This document shows positions 8,507 through 17,049 of a DNA stretch of 64,000 bases, piece after piece; position 1 is the first letter of the stretch; each line of letters begins with the position of its first letter. The stretch lies in NCBI GenBank assembly GCA_036004665.1, contig DASYRG010000015.1, forward strand, positions 1-64,000, in the 5' to 3' direction. Source of the stretch: JACQGZ01 sp036004665 (GTDB lineage: Bacteria > Sysuimicrobiota > Sysuimicrobiia > Sysuimicrobiales > Humicultoraceae). The notes under the pieces are model-generated. The model was not told the origin of the DNA, did not search any database, and saw nothing but the letters and a program-made list of their open reading frames with translations. Made by a program: the position numbers and the translations under genes.

Positions 8507-9490
8507 TCAGAGCGGCCACGTCTTGAAATAGCGGCGAATCCGCTGCCAGCGGCCGTAGAGTCCGCGCGGTTCGATCACCATGATCAGGATAATCGCCACC
8601 CCAAAGATGACCGGCAGCCACTCGCGGAACCCGCTGAGGAATCCCGGCAGCATGGTGAGCACCGCCGCCCCCAGCACGGCGCCGGGAACGCTGCCGAGGC
8701 CGCCGAGGACGATCATGCTGAAGTAGTAGATGGATTGGATGAGGTCGAAGGACTGCGGCTCCAGGTGGCGCAGCGCCTGCGCGAACAACGCTCCGGCGAT
8801 GCCTGCGTAGAAGGCCGAGACCGCGAAGGCCAGCACTTTGTACCGGGTCAGGTTGACCCCCATGACCTCCGCGGCGATGTCGCTGTCCCGCAAGGCGACG
8901 AAGGCGCGGCCGACGTGCGAACGGGCGAGGTTCGCCGCCGCCCAGGTCAGCACCGCGGCGATCGTGACGGCGAGGTAGTAGAGGCGCTGGTCCCCGGTGA
9001 GCGCCGCCGGGCCGACGCTCACGCGTGGCACTTCCAGCCCCATCCGGCCGCCCGACAGCCCCTCCCAGTTGGTCAGTACCTGGTGGACGGCGATGCCGAA
9101 ACCGAGGGTGGCGATGGTGAGATAGGGGCCGGTCAGGCGCAGGGCCGGCACACCGATCAGCACGCCGAAGCCCGCGGCGATCAGCCCGGCTGCGGGCCAG
9201 GCCAGCCACCAGGGCACGCCGACCCGCGCCGCCAGGAGCGTGGCCGCATAGGCGCCGATGCCGACGAACCCGGCGTGCCCGAGGGAGATCTGGCCGGTCA
9301 GACCCGTCAACACGTTGAGGCCCACCGCGACGATGGCGTTGACCGCCACCAGGATGGCCGGAAAGAGCAGGTAGCGCGGGGAGTAGAAGGGGAAGAACGC
9401 CAGGGCGGCCAGCAGCGCTGCGGTGGCCAGCCAGGCCGCCGCGCCGCGCACCAGGAAGAGATCCTCCTCGTACCGCTGCCGGAGCTCCAT
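8507..9490 (-). CDS. livM: branched-chain amino-acid ABC transporter permease LivM
   Basis: A 327-residue permease with the LivM core motif GLTGQISLGHAGFVGIGAYA and EPRGLYGRWQRIRRYFKTWPL at the C-terminus. An ATG 27 codons upstream (9571) is possible. The start at 9490 (MELRQRYEEDLF) is preferred because homologues begin close to the first hydrophobic helix. It is the first gene of the minus-strand liv operon (M-H-K-G-F) and is divergent from korA, with the shared promoter region between about 9491 and 9605. Confidence 0.9.
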   Translation of the reverse strand: MELRQRYEEDLFLVRGAAAWLATAALLAALAFFPFYSPRYLLFPAILVAVNAIVAVGLNVLTGLTGQISLGHAGFVGIGAYAATLLAARVGVPWWLAWPAAGLIAAGFGVLIGVPALRLTGPYLTIATLGFGIAVHQVLTNWEGLSGGRMGLEVPRVSVGPAALTGDQRLYYLAVTIAAVLTWAAANLARSHVGRAFVALRDSDIAAEVMGVNLTRYKVLAFAVSAFYAGIAGALFAQALRHLEPQSFDLIQSIYYFSMIVLGGLGSVPGAVLGAAVLTMLPGFLSGFREWLPVIFGVAIILIMVIEPRGLYGRWQRIRRYFKTWPL

Positions 9491-9605
9491 CCCGCACGAG
9501 GGCGGTTCGGGGATCGTGATGCGTTTCCCTCGTGTGTTATAGTTTTCTCGAATGGGCCTCTGCGGCCTCACGGCCCAGAGGTCTCGTTATCTCAGCGGGA
9601 GACCA

Positions 9606-11504
9606 ATGGCAAAGGGATCTGCGGTGAGCAGCAGGCAGCTGAAGATTCTCGTCGGCGGCGTGCAGCTGCGGGACGGCGTCGGCACCGTCGTCGATCTGGT
9701 CGGGCGTATCTTGACGCGCGCCGGGCTCCACGTGCTGGCCAACGAACGCAACTACGCGTCGACGATCTACGGCGCGCACCAGTTCGATCCGCTCGTCGTC
9801 GCCGCCGAGCCCCCCGTCTCTCACGGCGACAACGTCAGCGACGTCCTGGTCGCGCTGGAGTACGACGCCAACCCCGACGTGCCGGCGCAGCCCAACCGCG
9901 ACACGATCATCCGGCACGGACAGTATCTCGCCGACGGCGGCGTCCTACTCTACGACTCCTCCACCGGCACGGTCTCCACGGACGACTTCGAAGGGCGCGG
10001 CGTGAAAGTCTTCCCGCTCCCCGCGCGCCAAATCGCGCTGCGGGAGCTGAAGAAAGAGATCGTCAAGAACATGGTCGTCAGCGGCGCCCTCTTCCGCCTC
10101 CTCGAGTTCGACATGGACCTGGCCTACCTGACCGCCTATCTCGAGGAGCGGTTCCTGCGCAAGGGCCGCGAACTGGTCGATCTCAACCTCACCGCCGCGC
10201 GCCGGGGCCGCGAGGCGATCGAGGAGGTCTTGAAGGAACGCGGCTGGGAGGGCGTCGGCGTCAGGCTCGAGCCGAATCCTCCCAAGGAGAAGATGCTCTG
10301 GATGATGGGGACCGAGGCGCTCGGCATGGGCGCCATCCAGGCGGGCTGCCGGTTCTACGCGGGATACCCGATCACCCCGGCTTCGCCCCTGCTGGAGTTC
10401 ATGGACCGGTACCTGCCGCAGTATGGGGGCCGCTCGCTGCAGGGACAGAACGAACGAGAATCGATCCGGGCCGCCCTCGGCGCCTCCATGGCCGGCGCGC
10501 GCGTCATGGTGGCCTCCTCCGGTCCAGGCATTTCGCTAAAAGTGGAGGAGTTCGGGCTGGCCGGCACAGCGGAGATCCCCATTGTCGTAGTGGACAGCAT
10601 GCGCGCCGGACCGTCCACCGGCATGCCCACCAAGACCGAGCAGGCCGATCTGCGCATGATCCTGAGCGCGGGCCACGGCGATTTCCCCCGCATCGTTCTG
10701 GCGCCCTCCACGCTGGAGGAGTGCTACACGATGGCGTTGGAGGCGTTTCATCTCGCGGACAAGTACCAGTGCCCGATCTTCTTCCTCACCGACCTGACGC
10801 TGGCCGAGGTGCGCAAGACTGTCCCCGAGCGTTTCTTCACCGAACGCACGGTCACCGTGCAGCGCGAGGGTATCCTCAGCGAAGAGGAGCTGCGGCGCGA
10901 CGGGTTCAAGCGCTACAGGATCACCGACTCGGGGATCTCCTCCCGCAGCCTCCCCGGCACGCCCGGCGGCATTTTCAAAGTCAGCGGGACCGAGCACGAC
11001 GAGTTCGGCTTCGTCACGACCGAACCGCCGCGGCGCAAGGCGATGATGGAAAAGCGCATGCGCAAGCTCGAGACCTACTTGCGCGAAGACGCCCAGGGTC
11101 CGCAGGTGTACGGCGATCCTACCGGGATGCCGGTTCTGGTGGGCTGGGGATCCACGAAACCGGTGCTGCTGAGCGCGCGGACCGCGCTCGCCGCGGAGGG
11201 GATCGAGGCGGCCGTCGTCCACATCACGCACCTCTGGCCCTTCCCCATCGACCTGATCAAACCCGTGCTGGAACGCGCCTCCGCACTGATCGTCTGCGAG
11301 CAGAACTTCACCGGGCAGCTGGCCGACCTGCTCCAGGAGCAGTGCCTGTTGCCCACGCGCCGTATCCTCAAGTACAACGGGAGGGTCTTCTACGTCTCGG
11401 ACATCATCCACGGCGTGCGCGAGATCCTGCTCAACGACGCGACCGCATTCCGCGTCGGCGAGCCCGAGCACGCGGCAGCCGTAGAGGCCCACGAAGGCGA
11501 CTAA
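9606..11504 (+). CDS. korA: 2-oxoacid:ferredoxin oxidoreductase, fused gamma-alpha subunit
   Basis: A 632-residue protein with the gamma (acceptor-binding) domain at about 11-200 and the pyrimidine-binding alpha domain from about 215 (GTEALGMGAIQAGCRFYAGYPITPASPLLEFM). It oxidatively decarboxylates a 2-oxoacid with CoA and reduces ferredoxin, together with KorB. The order gamma-alpha is the usual KorA/OorA arrangement, most often for 2-oxoglutarate, but substrate is inferred. The start at 9606 is chosen because CGGGAG lies 6 bases upstream. An in-frame ATG at 9552 lacks one. korB follows after 27 bases. Confidence 0.92.
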   Translation: MAKGSAVSSRQLKILVGGVQLRDGVGTVVDLVGRILTRAGLHVLANERNYASTIYGAHQFDPLVVAAEPPVSHGDNVSDVLVALEYDANPDVPAQPNRDTIIRHGQYLADGGVLLYDSSTGTVSTDDFEGRGVKVFPLPARQIALRELKKEIVKNMVVSGALFRLLEFDMDLAYLTAYLEERFLRKGRELVDLNLTAARRGREAIEEVLKERGWEGVGVRLEPNPPKEKMLWMMGTEALGMGAIQAGCRFYAGYPITPASPLLEFMDRYLPQYGGRSLQGQNERESIRAALGASMAGARVMVASSGPGISLKVEEFGLAGTAEIPIVVVDSMRAGPSTGMPTKTEQADLRMILSAGHGDFPRIVLAPSTLEECYTMALEAFHLADKYQCPIFFLTDLTLAEVRKTVPERFFTERTVTVQREGILSEEELRRDGFKRYRITDSGISSRSLPGTPGGIFKVSGTEHDEFGFVTTEPPRRKAMMEKRMRKLETYLREDAQGPQVYGDPTGMPVLVGWGSTKPVLLSARTALAAEGIEAAVVHITHLWPFPIDLIKPVLERASALIVCEQNFTGQLADLLQEQCLLPTRRILKYNGRVFYVSDIIHGVREILLNDATAFRVGEPEHAAAVEAHEGD

Positions 11505-11531
11505 AAGAGGCTCACGAAGGAGACGAATGGC

Positions 11532-12428
11532 ATGAGCACGCAGCCGGCCCAGCCGGCTCAACCCACCGCCAAGATCGCGGCCAGCAAGATCTGGGAAGAG
11601 AACGCCGTTCCCCGCCACCGCATCCAGTGGTGCCCGGGCTGCGGGGACTTCGGCGTCCTCAACGCCCTGAAGATGGCCCTGACCAAGCTGGAGTTGTTGC
11701 CGCACGAGGTCTTCCTCATCGGCGGAATCGGGTGCTCCGGGCAGATCCGCAACTACCTCAACGGCTACGGCTTCCACGGCACCCACGGCGGTCCGATGGC
11801 CTACGCGGTGGGCGTGAAGATGGCCAACCCCAGCCAGCGCGTCATCGCCCTCGCCGGCGACGGCGACACCTTCGCCATCGGCGTAGAGAACTTCGTGCAC
11901 GCCTGCCGACGCGATCCGCAGGTGACGCTCATCGTCATGGACAACGGCGTCTATGGCCTCACCACCGGGCAGCGCTCTCCCACGGCGGGGCTGGGTCAAG
12001 ACATCAAGGAGTGGTCGGAGGAGTTTCCTCCGCCCTTCAGCTCGCTGCGGCTGGCCCTTGCCTCGGGGGCCACCTTCGTGGCGCAGTCCTTCTCCGGCGA
12101 CCCCCGCCACGCCGCCGACGTGTACGTCGCGGCGATGGAGCACCCGGGCTTCGCCTTCGTCAACGACTTCTCGCCCTGCGTCACCTACAATAAGTTCAAT
12201 ACCTACGAGTGGTTCAAGGGCCACGTCGAGCACGTCCCCGAGAGCCATGACCCCGCCGACCCGCGGGCCGCGTGGGAGTTGCTGGCGGATTTCGAGCGCC
12301 GGGACCGCCAGCCGCTTGGGGTGATCTACCGCGGTCCGCGCAAGCGGAAGACCTTCAAACCAGTGCCGATCCACACCGAGGAGCTGGCGAAAGTCGATCT
12401 GGAGCCAATGCTGAAGGCTTTTCGCTAG
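11532..12428 (+). CDS. korB: 2-oxoacid:ferredoxin oxidoreductase subunit beta
   Basis: The 298-residue thiamine-pyrophosphate subunit. WCPGCGD gives Cys34 and Cys37, GCSG gives Cys68 and SPCVTYN gives Cys216. These are the four ligands of the [4Fe-4S] cluster seen in this family. GDGDTFAIG (109-117) plus MDNGVYGLTTGQRSPT form the TPP-Mg site. An alanine/proline/glutamine-rich N-terminal ~12 residues are unusual but probably unstructured. AGGAG lies upstream of the ATG. It forms the enzyme with KorA in the cytoplasm and links 2-oxoacid oxidation to ferredoxin. Confidence 0.93.
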   Translation: MSTQPAQPAQPTAKIAASKIWEENAVPRHRIQWCPGCGDFGVLNALKMALTKLELLPHEVFLIGGIGCSGQIRNYLNGYGFHGTHGGPMAYAVGVKMANPSQRVIALAGDGDTFAIGVENFVHACRRDPQVTLIVMDNGVYGLTTGQRSPTAGLGQDIKEWSEEFPPPFSSLRLALASGATFVAQSFSGDPRHAADVYVAAMEHPGFAFVNDFSPCVTYNKFNTYEWFKGHVEHVPESHDPADPRAAWELLADFERRDRQPLGVIYRGPRKRKTFKPVPIHTEELAKVDLEPMLKAFR

Positions 12429-12452
12429 CCCCTAGGCGGAAGCCAGCGCGTA

Positions 12453-12491
12453 GCCGATCACTGGGACAGGCCGTCCTTGGACGGGATCGGC
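12453..12491. terminator. hairpin between convergent korB and the redoxin gene
   Basis: In the 81-base gap between two convergent genes, GCCGATC (12453-12459) pairs with GATCGGC (12485-12491). Inside it, CCGTCC (12471-12476) pairs with GGACGG (12479-12484) around a TT loop. The 5' side has an 11-base unpaired stretch. No long T-run follows on either strand, so termination, possibly bidirectional, is inferred from position and stability only. Confidence 0.4.
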
Positions 12492-12509
12492 GGCAAAAGC
12501 CTCACTCTC

Positions 12510-13508
12510 TTACCCTTTCGGCTGGTGGCGGAGAGTTTCAGGCGGGCGCTCCAGATCGGGCGGCAGTACCGGGAATCGCCACTCGAGGGGGAAGGCCTGC
12601 GGGGGCCAGCAGGCCCGGTCGTCGCACGCCTGCAGCTGAATCGTCCCGCGAATCAGAAGTGGTGCTCCGGACTCCAGCAGCGGTGCCAGGTCCTGGCGTG
12701 ACGGGAGCGCCGCGTCAATGGAGACACGCACCGGGCGGCTATAGACGGGAAGCGCCTCCCCAAGCAGGGGGAGCGTCAGCGTCTCGGCGGGCGCGTACTG
12801 CACCATCCCAACCTTGACGTAGGGATTCTCCTCGAGGGTGACCCGCAGTCCTTGATAATCGGTCGACCCAGGGGCATAGACGTGCACGCCGGGTTTGGGG
12901 TGGACGTCCACGAAGAGCGTGAAGACGTTGCCGGGGTATAGCCGCTCCTCCGTGCCGGCCGTGTGCACTTCTAGATACTCCAGGCGGCGAATCCCTTGCG
13001 ACTCCGCCGGCGGGGCGGCTTTCCCCATGCGGACCATCAACGTGGCTACCGGCATCCGGTTGATGTAGTGGCCCTCGAAGAACTTCTGCCGCACCACCCC
13101 TTCTACGTCCACCAGAAACGTCCCCGGATGGGGGATCCCGTAATCCCGGCTGGTCGGGTCGATGGTGTCATTGAAGAGCCCGAAGCGGCGGATGATCGCC
13201 GAGTCGGGGTCGGCCAGCATGGGGAAGGTGATGCGCCGCCGATCCGCAAAGTCGCGCAGGATCTCAACCGAATCGTAGCTGATCGAGCAGAGGCCCAAGC
13301 CCTCAGCAGCCAGCCGCTGTCGGTTGCGCTCCAGCTCGACGAGCTGGCCCTTGCAGTAGGGTCACCAGTCCGCGCTGCGGATGAAGACCAACAGGGCGCC
13401 GCCGGGCCCGCGGATCGTCGCGAAGGTCTGCCCGCGGCCGGACTGGTCGGGGGCCTGAAACGGCGGAATCGGTTCCCCCACGCGCGGTCCACGCTCGGTC
13501 TCAGGCAT
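12510..13508 (-). CDS. probable selenocysteine-containing redoxin fused to a DsbD-alpha-like domain
   Basis: From ATG at 13508, which overlaps the pepF stop by 8 bases, one frame runs to 12510 with a single in-frame TGA at 13362-13364. Read as selenocysteine, the product has 332 residues. Residues 8-160 are an AhpC/TSA-type redoxin whose active site reads RSADW-Sec49-PYC52, where relatives have WCPYC. Residues about 170-325 resemble the N-terminal domain of DsbD, with the Cys pair Cys295/Cys300 (ACDDRAC). All downstream family motifs (ISYDS, PMLADP, YGIPHPGTFLVD) continue in the same frame without any other disruption. A SECIS-like hairpin follows the TGA. It likely acts in thiol peroxide reduction or disulfide exchange. 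No signal peptide is seen. Without Sec decoding it would be cut to 48 residues. Confidence 0.82.
13331..13347 (-). promoter_or_regulatory. bacterial SECIS-like hairpin
   Basis: On the coding strand the TGA is followed by 14 bases and then CCAGCTC-GTC-GAGCTGG, a perfect 7-bp stem with a 3-base loop starting with G (GU). Bacterial SECIS elements lie inside the coding sequence just after UGA, with a short apical loop that has G in the first two positions, about 16-37 bases from the UGA. Here the loop begins 17 stem-and-spacer bases plus 4 (21 nt in all) after the codon, so it fits. Confidence 0.65.
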
Positions 13509-15225
13509 AGGGAGTCTTGGCCACCTCCAGGGCCAGCGCGCGTGCCAGCGGCCCCACCGTGGAGTCGTCGAAGGTAAAGCGCGCTCCTGCCGCCTCGAAG
13601 AGGGCAGGCAGCGGCTGAGTTCCACCCAGCGCGAGGGCCTCTCGGTAGCGAGTCACGGCGTCGGCATAGTCGGTGCGGGAACGCAGCCAGACCTGGAGAG
13701 CGCCGAGTTCAGCGAGACCGTATTCAATGTAGTAGAAGGGGTGCAGGAAGATGTGCAGCTGGCGGTGCCACATGTAGGCCAGTTCTTCATCGTAGCCGGA
13801 GTAGTCCACGCCCCGGTGGAAGCGCGTGTAGGTCTCCACCCAGGCAGCGCGGCGTTCCTCGCGCGTGTGGCCCGGGTGCGCATAGAGCCAATGCTGGAAG
13901 GCGTCTACGGTGGCGATCCAGGGGAAGAGGCGGATGATTCCTTCCAGCCGCTCCCGGTAGGCGCGGCGGTAGTCGGTCGGGTTCGGATAGAACGCCCCCA
14001 GGTGCGGTGCGCTGAGCAATTCCATCCCCATGGACGCGACCTCCGCAAACTCCATCGGGGGGTGGCGGTATTCCGCCAGCGGTTCCTCCCGGGCGGCGAT
14101 CGCATTGAAAGCGTGCCCGCCTTCGTGCAGGAGGGTGCGGATGTCCTTGTCCAGTCCGACCGCGTTCATGAAAATGAAGGGCCAGCGCCGCTCCGTCAGA
14201 TCCGCCTGATAGCCGCCGGGGGCTTTGCCCTTGCGGCTCTCCAGGTCCAGTAGCCCCTGTTCGCGCATGAAGGCGAATTGCTCGCCCAACTCCGGGTCGA
14301 CGCGGCGGAAGATCGCCTCGGAATGATCCAGCAGCTCGGCGGTCTGCTCGAAGGGACGCAGGGGCGGGCGGTTGTGAGGATCGACGTCGAGGTCCCAGGG
14401 GCGCAGCGGGTCGACGCCAAGGACCGTAGCGCGCTCCTGGGTGAGCCGTTCGGCCAGGGGAACGAAGTGGGCTTCCACCGCGTCATGGAAGCGCCAGCAG
14501 TCCTCGGGGCCGTAGTCGAAGCGTTCGTAGGCGCGAAAGACGTAGTCGCGATAGGACCAGAGCCCCGCGTTGGCGGCGATCTGTAGACGCACGGCGCTCA
14601 GGTGGTCGAAGAGCTCCTCCAGCGTCTCCTTGTCCTGCAGGCGGCGGCGGGCCACCAGCTCCCAGGTCTCCTGGCGCACGGCCCGCTCGGGCTCCTCCAG
14701 GAACTTGGCCATCTGCGGGAGCGTGCGCTCCTCGCCTTTGTAATGCACCGTCATCGCGCCGGCGACTTTCTGGAATTCGGTCTCCAGTTCGGTTTCTTTC
14801 ACCTGCAGCGGGATGTTCTCGTCACGAAAGAGCGCGACCCGATTCTCCACACGGCGGTCGAGGAGCCGGTACCGCGCCGGCAGGGCCGCCCGGTGCACAC
14901 TTGCCAGGTATGCTTCGTCCAGCCGGTGGAACAGGGTCTTCACCTTGGGTTCGATCTCCTGGACGAAGCTGAGGTAGGCCCGTTCCCGCTCCGGGTCATC
15001 GGTCTGCGAGGTCATCGCGATGTAGCGTCTATTGCGCTCCTCCCAGATGGCTGAGGCCGCCTCGCTGCGGTCCTCCAGCCAGCGCTCTAACGCCTCCGGC
15101 GAGTCGACCCGGCGGTCGGCGAGCTGCGTGCCGATGGCCTCGATCTCCTCCCATCGGCCCATGTCCGCCTCCGCGGGAAGAAATCTGCGCGGAAACGCCT
15201 TGCGTGGGTCTGTGGTCGTCTTCAT
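13501..15225 (-). CDS. M3 family oligoendopeptidase (PepF-like)
   Basis: A 574-residue zinc oligopeptidase. The HExxH motif is seen as TLLHEGGHAF, with the third ligand Glu in the following helix region (PMEFAEVASMGMELL). It has no signal peptide and would cleave short peptides in the cytoplasm. Length (~570-600) matches the M3B subfamily. It lies downstream of fadE, and its stop overlaps the ATG of the redoxin gene (ATGCCTGA), so the two are translationally coupled. A second M3 paralogue lies at 21618-23321. Confidence 0.9.
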   Translation of the reverse strand: MKTTTDPRKAFPRRFLPAEADMGRWEEIEAIGTQLADRRVDSPEALERWLEDRSEAASAIWEERNRRYIAMTSQTDDPERERAYLSFVQEIEPKVKTLFHRLDEAYLASVHRAALPARYRLLDRRVENRVALFRDENIPLQVKETELETEFQKVAGAMTVHYKGEERTLPQMAKFLEEPERAVRQETWELVARRRLQDKETLEELFDHLSAVRLQIAANAGLWSYRDYVFRAYERFDYGPEDCWRFHDAVEAHFVPLAERLTQERATVLGVDPLRPWDLDVDPHNRPPLRPFEQTAELLDHSEAIFRRVDPELGEQFAFMREQGLLDLESRKGKAPGGYQADLTERRWPFIFMNAVGLDKDIRTLLHEGGHAFNAIAAREEPLAEYRHPPMEFAEVASMGMELLSAPHLGAFYPNPTDYRRAYRERLEGIIRLFPWIATVDAFQHWLYAHPGHTREERRAAWVETYTRFHRGVDYSGYDEELAYMWHRQLHIFLHPFYYIEYGLAELGALQVWLRSRTDYADAVTRYREALALGGTQPLPALFEAAGARFTFDDSTVGPLARALALEVAKTPYA

Positions 15226-15255
15226 GCCGCCTCCCTGTGATGAACTCTCGCGCCT

Positions 15256-17034
15256 CTAGAGAGGGTAGCGTCCAGCCTCGATGACACGATCGGCGATGGC
15301 GCGCCACTCCGCGACCACGTTCAGCGGCGTGTAGCGAAGGAATCGGCGCAGGCCGGAGAGGGCCGTGCGCAGGTTCTCTCCCTCCGCGGAGGCCGCCAGG
15401 ACCTGTCGCGCCAGTCCGTCGATCCGCGGCAGCGCCTCGTGCAGGTAGGCGCGGGCCAGGCGGACCTGGAGCGCCTCCTCCCCAGACTCGCCGGAGGGAG
15501 CCGCCGCAGCCCGAAGGACCGCGCTCTCCATCGCAAAGATCTCGCTCACCATATCGGCCAGCCAGGCGAGGATTTCCTGCTGCTCCTCGACGGCCGTTCC
15601 ATGCCGCTGCAGCGCGGCGCCGGCGGTGAAGAGCGCCGCCTTCTTGGCTCCCTCCACCTGAATCCGCTCCGGGCGCAGGCTGCCGGTGACCTGCCCATCT
15701 CCGGGGAGGGGTGGACTGAGCAGGTCGTCCGCCACCGCTCGCGCCGCCGTGATCAGCCCCAGCTGCCCGCGCTGCGCACGGCGCAGGAGCATGCTCGTAA
15801 TGAGCAGACGGTTAATCTCGTTGGTGCCCTCGAAGAGGCGATTGATGCGGGCGTCCCGGTAGGCGCGCGCCGCCGGATAGTCTTCGATGAAGCCGTACCC
15901 GCCGTAGATCTGCACCATCTCGTCCACGACGAAGTCGAGCGCCTCGGAGACGAAGACTTTGTTGATGGAGCATTCGACCGCGTACTCTTCCAGAGCCGCC
16001 ATCACCGCGCGGGCGTCGGCGTGCATCCCGCCGAGGGCGCCGTCGACGAGCCCGCCGGTGCGGTAGACCATCGATTCGCTGACGTACAGCCGCACCGTCA
16101 TCTGCGCGAGCTTCTGCTTGATCAGACCGAAATCGGCCAGCGGTCTGCCGAACTGGCGACGCTCCTTCGCATAGCCGAGGGCGTCGCGGAAGGCTACCTT
16201 GGCGGCGCCGAGGGCCCCGGCTGCCAGTTTGAAGCGGCCGACGTTGAGGATGTTGAAGGCGACCTTGTGCCCCTGGCCGACCTCGCCAAGCACGTTCTCC
16301 GCGGGCACGCGCGCCTGTTCGAAGAAGAGCGATGCCGTGGAGGAACCCTTGATCCCCATCTTGTGCTCTTCATCTCCTACGGTGAGTCCCGGCGTCGAAC
16401 GGTCAACAATGAAGGCGGTGTGGTGCTCCCCATCTACCTTGGCGTAGGTGATGAAGAGATCGGCGAAGGCGGCGTTGGAGATAAACTGCTTCGTGCCGGT
16501 CAGCAGATACGCGGCACCGTCGGCGCTGCGCGTCGCAGAGGTGCGGATGGCCATCGCGTCTGAGCCCGCGGTCGGCTCGGTGAGGGCGTAGGCGCCGATC
16601 AGCTCCCCGGCGGCGAGGCGGGGCAGGTAGCGGCGTTTCTGCTCGTCGGTGCCGAAAAAGACGATCGGCAGCGTACCGATGCCGATGTGCGCCCCCACTG
16701 AGACGGCGAACGAGGCCGCTGGGCCGAGATATTCAGTGATGACGAGTGAGGTGATCTTATCCAGCCCCAGGCCGCCGTAGGCCTCGGGGATCTCCGCGCC
16801 CAGGACTCCCAGCTCACCCAGCCGCCGGATCAGCCGCCGGGTCAGCGTCCAGTCCTTTCCTTCTAATACCTGGGTGTGCGGCAGGACCTCTCGCTCCAGG
16901 AACTCCTGGATCGTCCGCGCGGCCAGCCGCTGCTCTTCGTTCAGTCGCTCCGGGATGAAGACCTCATCGGGAGCGGCCTCCTCGAGAAGAAATCCACCAC
17001 CGCGCCGGACCGCCGTGGTCTCCTGCGCACTCAT
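15256..17034 (-). CDS. fadE: acyl-CoA dehydrogenase (FadE/YusJ-type)
   Basis: A 592-residue FAD-dependent acyl-CoA dehydrogenase that catalyses the first step of beta-oxidation. The FAD/substrate motifs YALTEPTAGSD and the catalytic region RINRLFEGTNEINR are clear. The C-terminal ~180 residues form the extra helical domain found in the long Bacillus FadE-like group. Together with fadN and fadA upstream it reproduces the fadNAE set. It starts 16 bases after fadA ends. Electrons would go to ETF, whose genes are not in this window. Confidence 0.9.
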   Translation of the reverse strand: MSAQETTAVRRGGGFLLEEAAPDEVFIPERLNEEQRLAARTIQEFLEREVLPHTQVLEGKDWTLTRRLIRRLGELGVLGAEIPEAYGGLGLDKITSLVITEYLGPAASFAVSVGAHIGIGTLPIVFFGTDEQKRRYLPRLAAGELIGAYALTEPTAGSDAMAIRTSATRSADGAAYLLTGTKQFISNAAFADLFITYAKVDGEHHTAFIVDRSTPGLTVGDEEHKMGIKGSSTASLFFEQARVPAENVLGEVGQGHKVAFNILNVGRFKLAAGALGAAKVAFRDALGYAKERRQFGRPLADFGLIKQKLAQMTVRLYVSESMVYRTGGLVDGALGGMHADARAVMAALEEYAVECSINKVFVSEALDFVVDEMVQIYGGYGFIEDYPAARAYRDARINRLFEGTNEINRLLITSMLLRRAQRGQLGLITAARAVADDLLSPPLPGDGQVTGSLRPERIQVEGAKKAALFTAGAALQRHGTAVEEQQEILAWLADMVSEIFAMESAVLRAAAAPSGESGEEALQVRLARAYLHEALPRIDGLARQVLAASAEGENLRTALSGLRRFLRYTPLNVVAEWRAIADRVIEAGRYPL

Positions 17035-17049
17035 GACCTCTTCCTCCGC

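Noticed and set aside
8502..9497. Upstream extension of the livH frame
   Set aside because: It overlaps livM in another frame and is compositionally abnormal. LivH homologues start at VVDFAQF.
8735..12193. Very long plus-strand open frame (over 1,100 codons) across livHM and korAB
   Set aside because: It runs antisense or out of frame through well-conserved liv and kor genes and its translation is Arg/Gly/His-rich low-complexity, a high-GC artefact.
12510..13625. Reading the redoxin as a pseudogene or as two separate genes split by a stop
   Set aside because: Both halves are in the same frame, the only interruption is TGA at the catalytic Cys position, no other damage is seen and a SECIS-like hairpin follows. 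An assembly error or nonsense mutation remains possible but is less likely.
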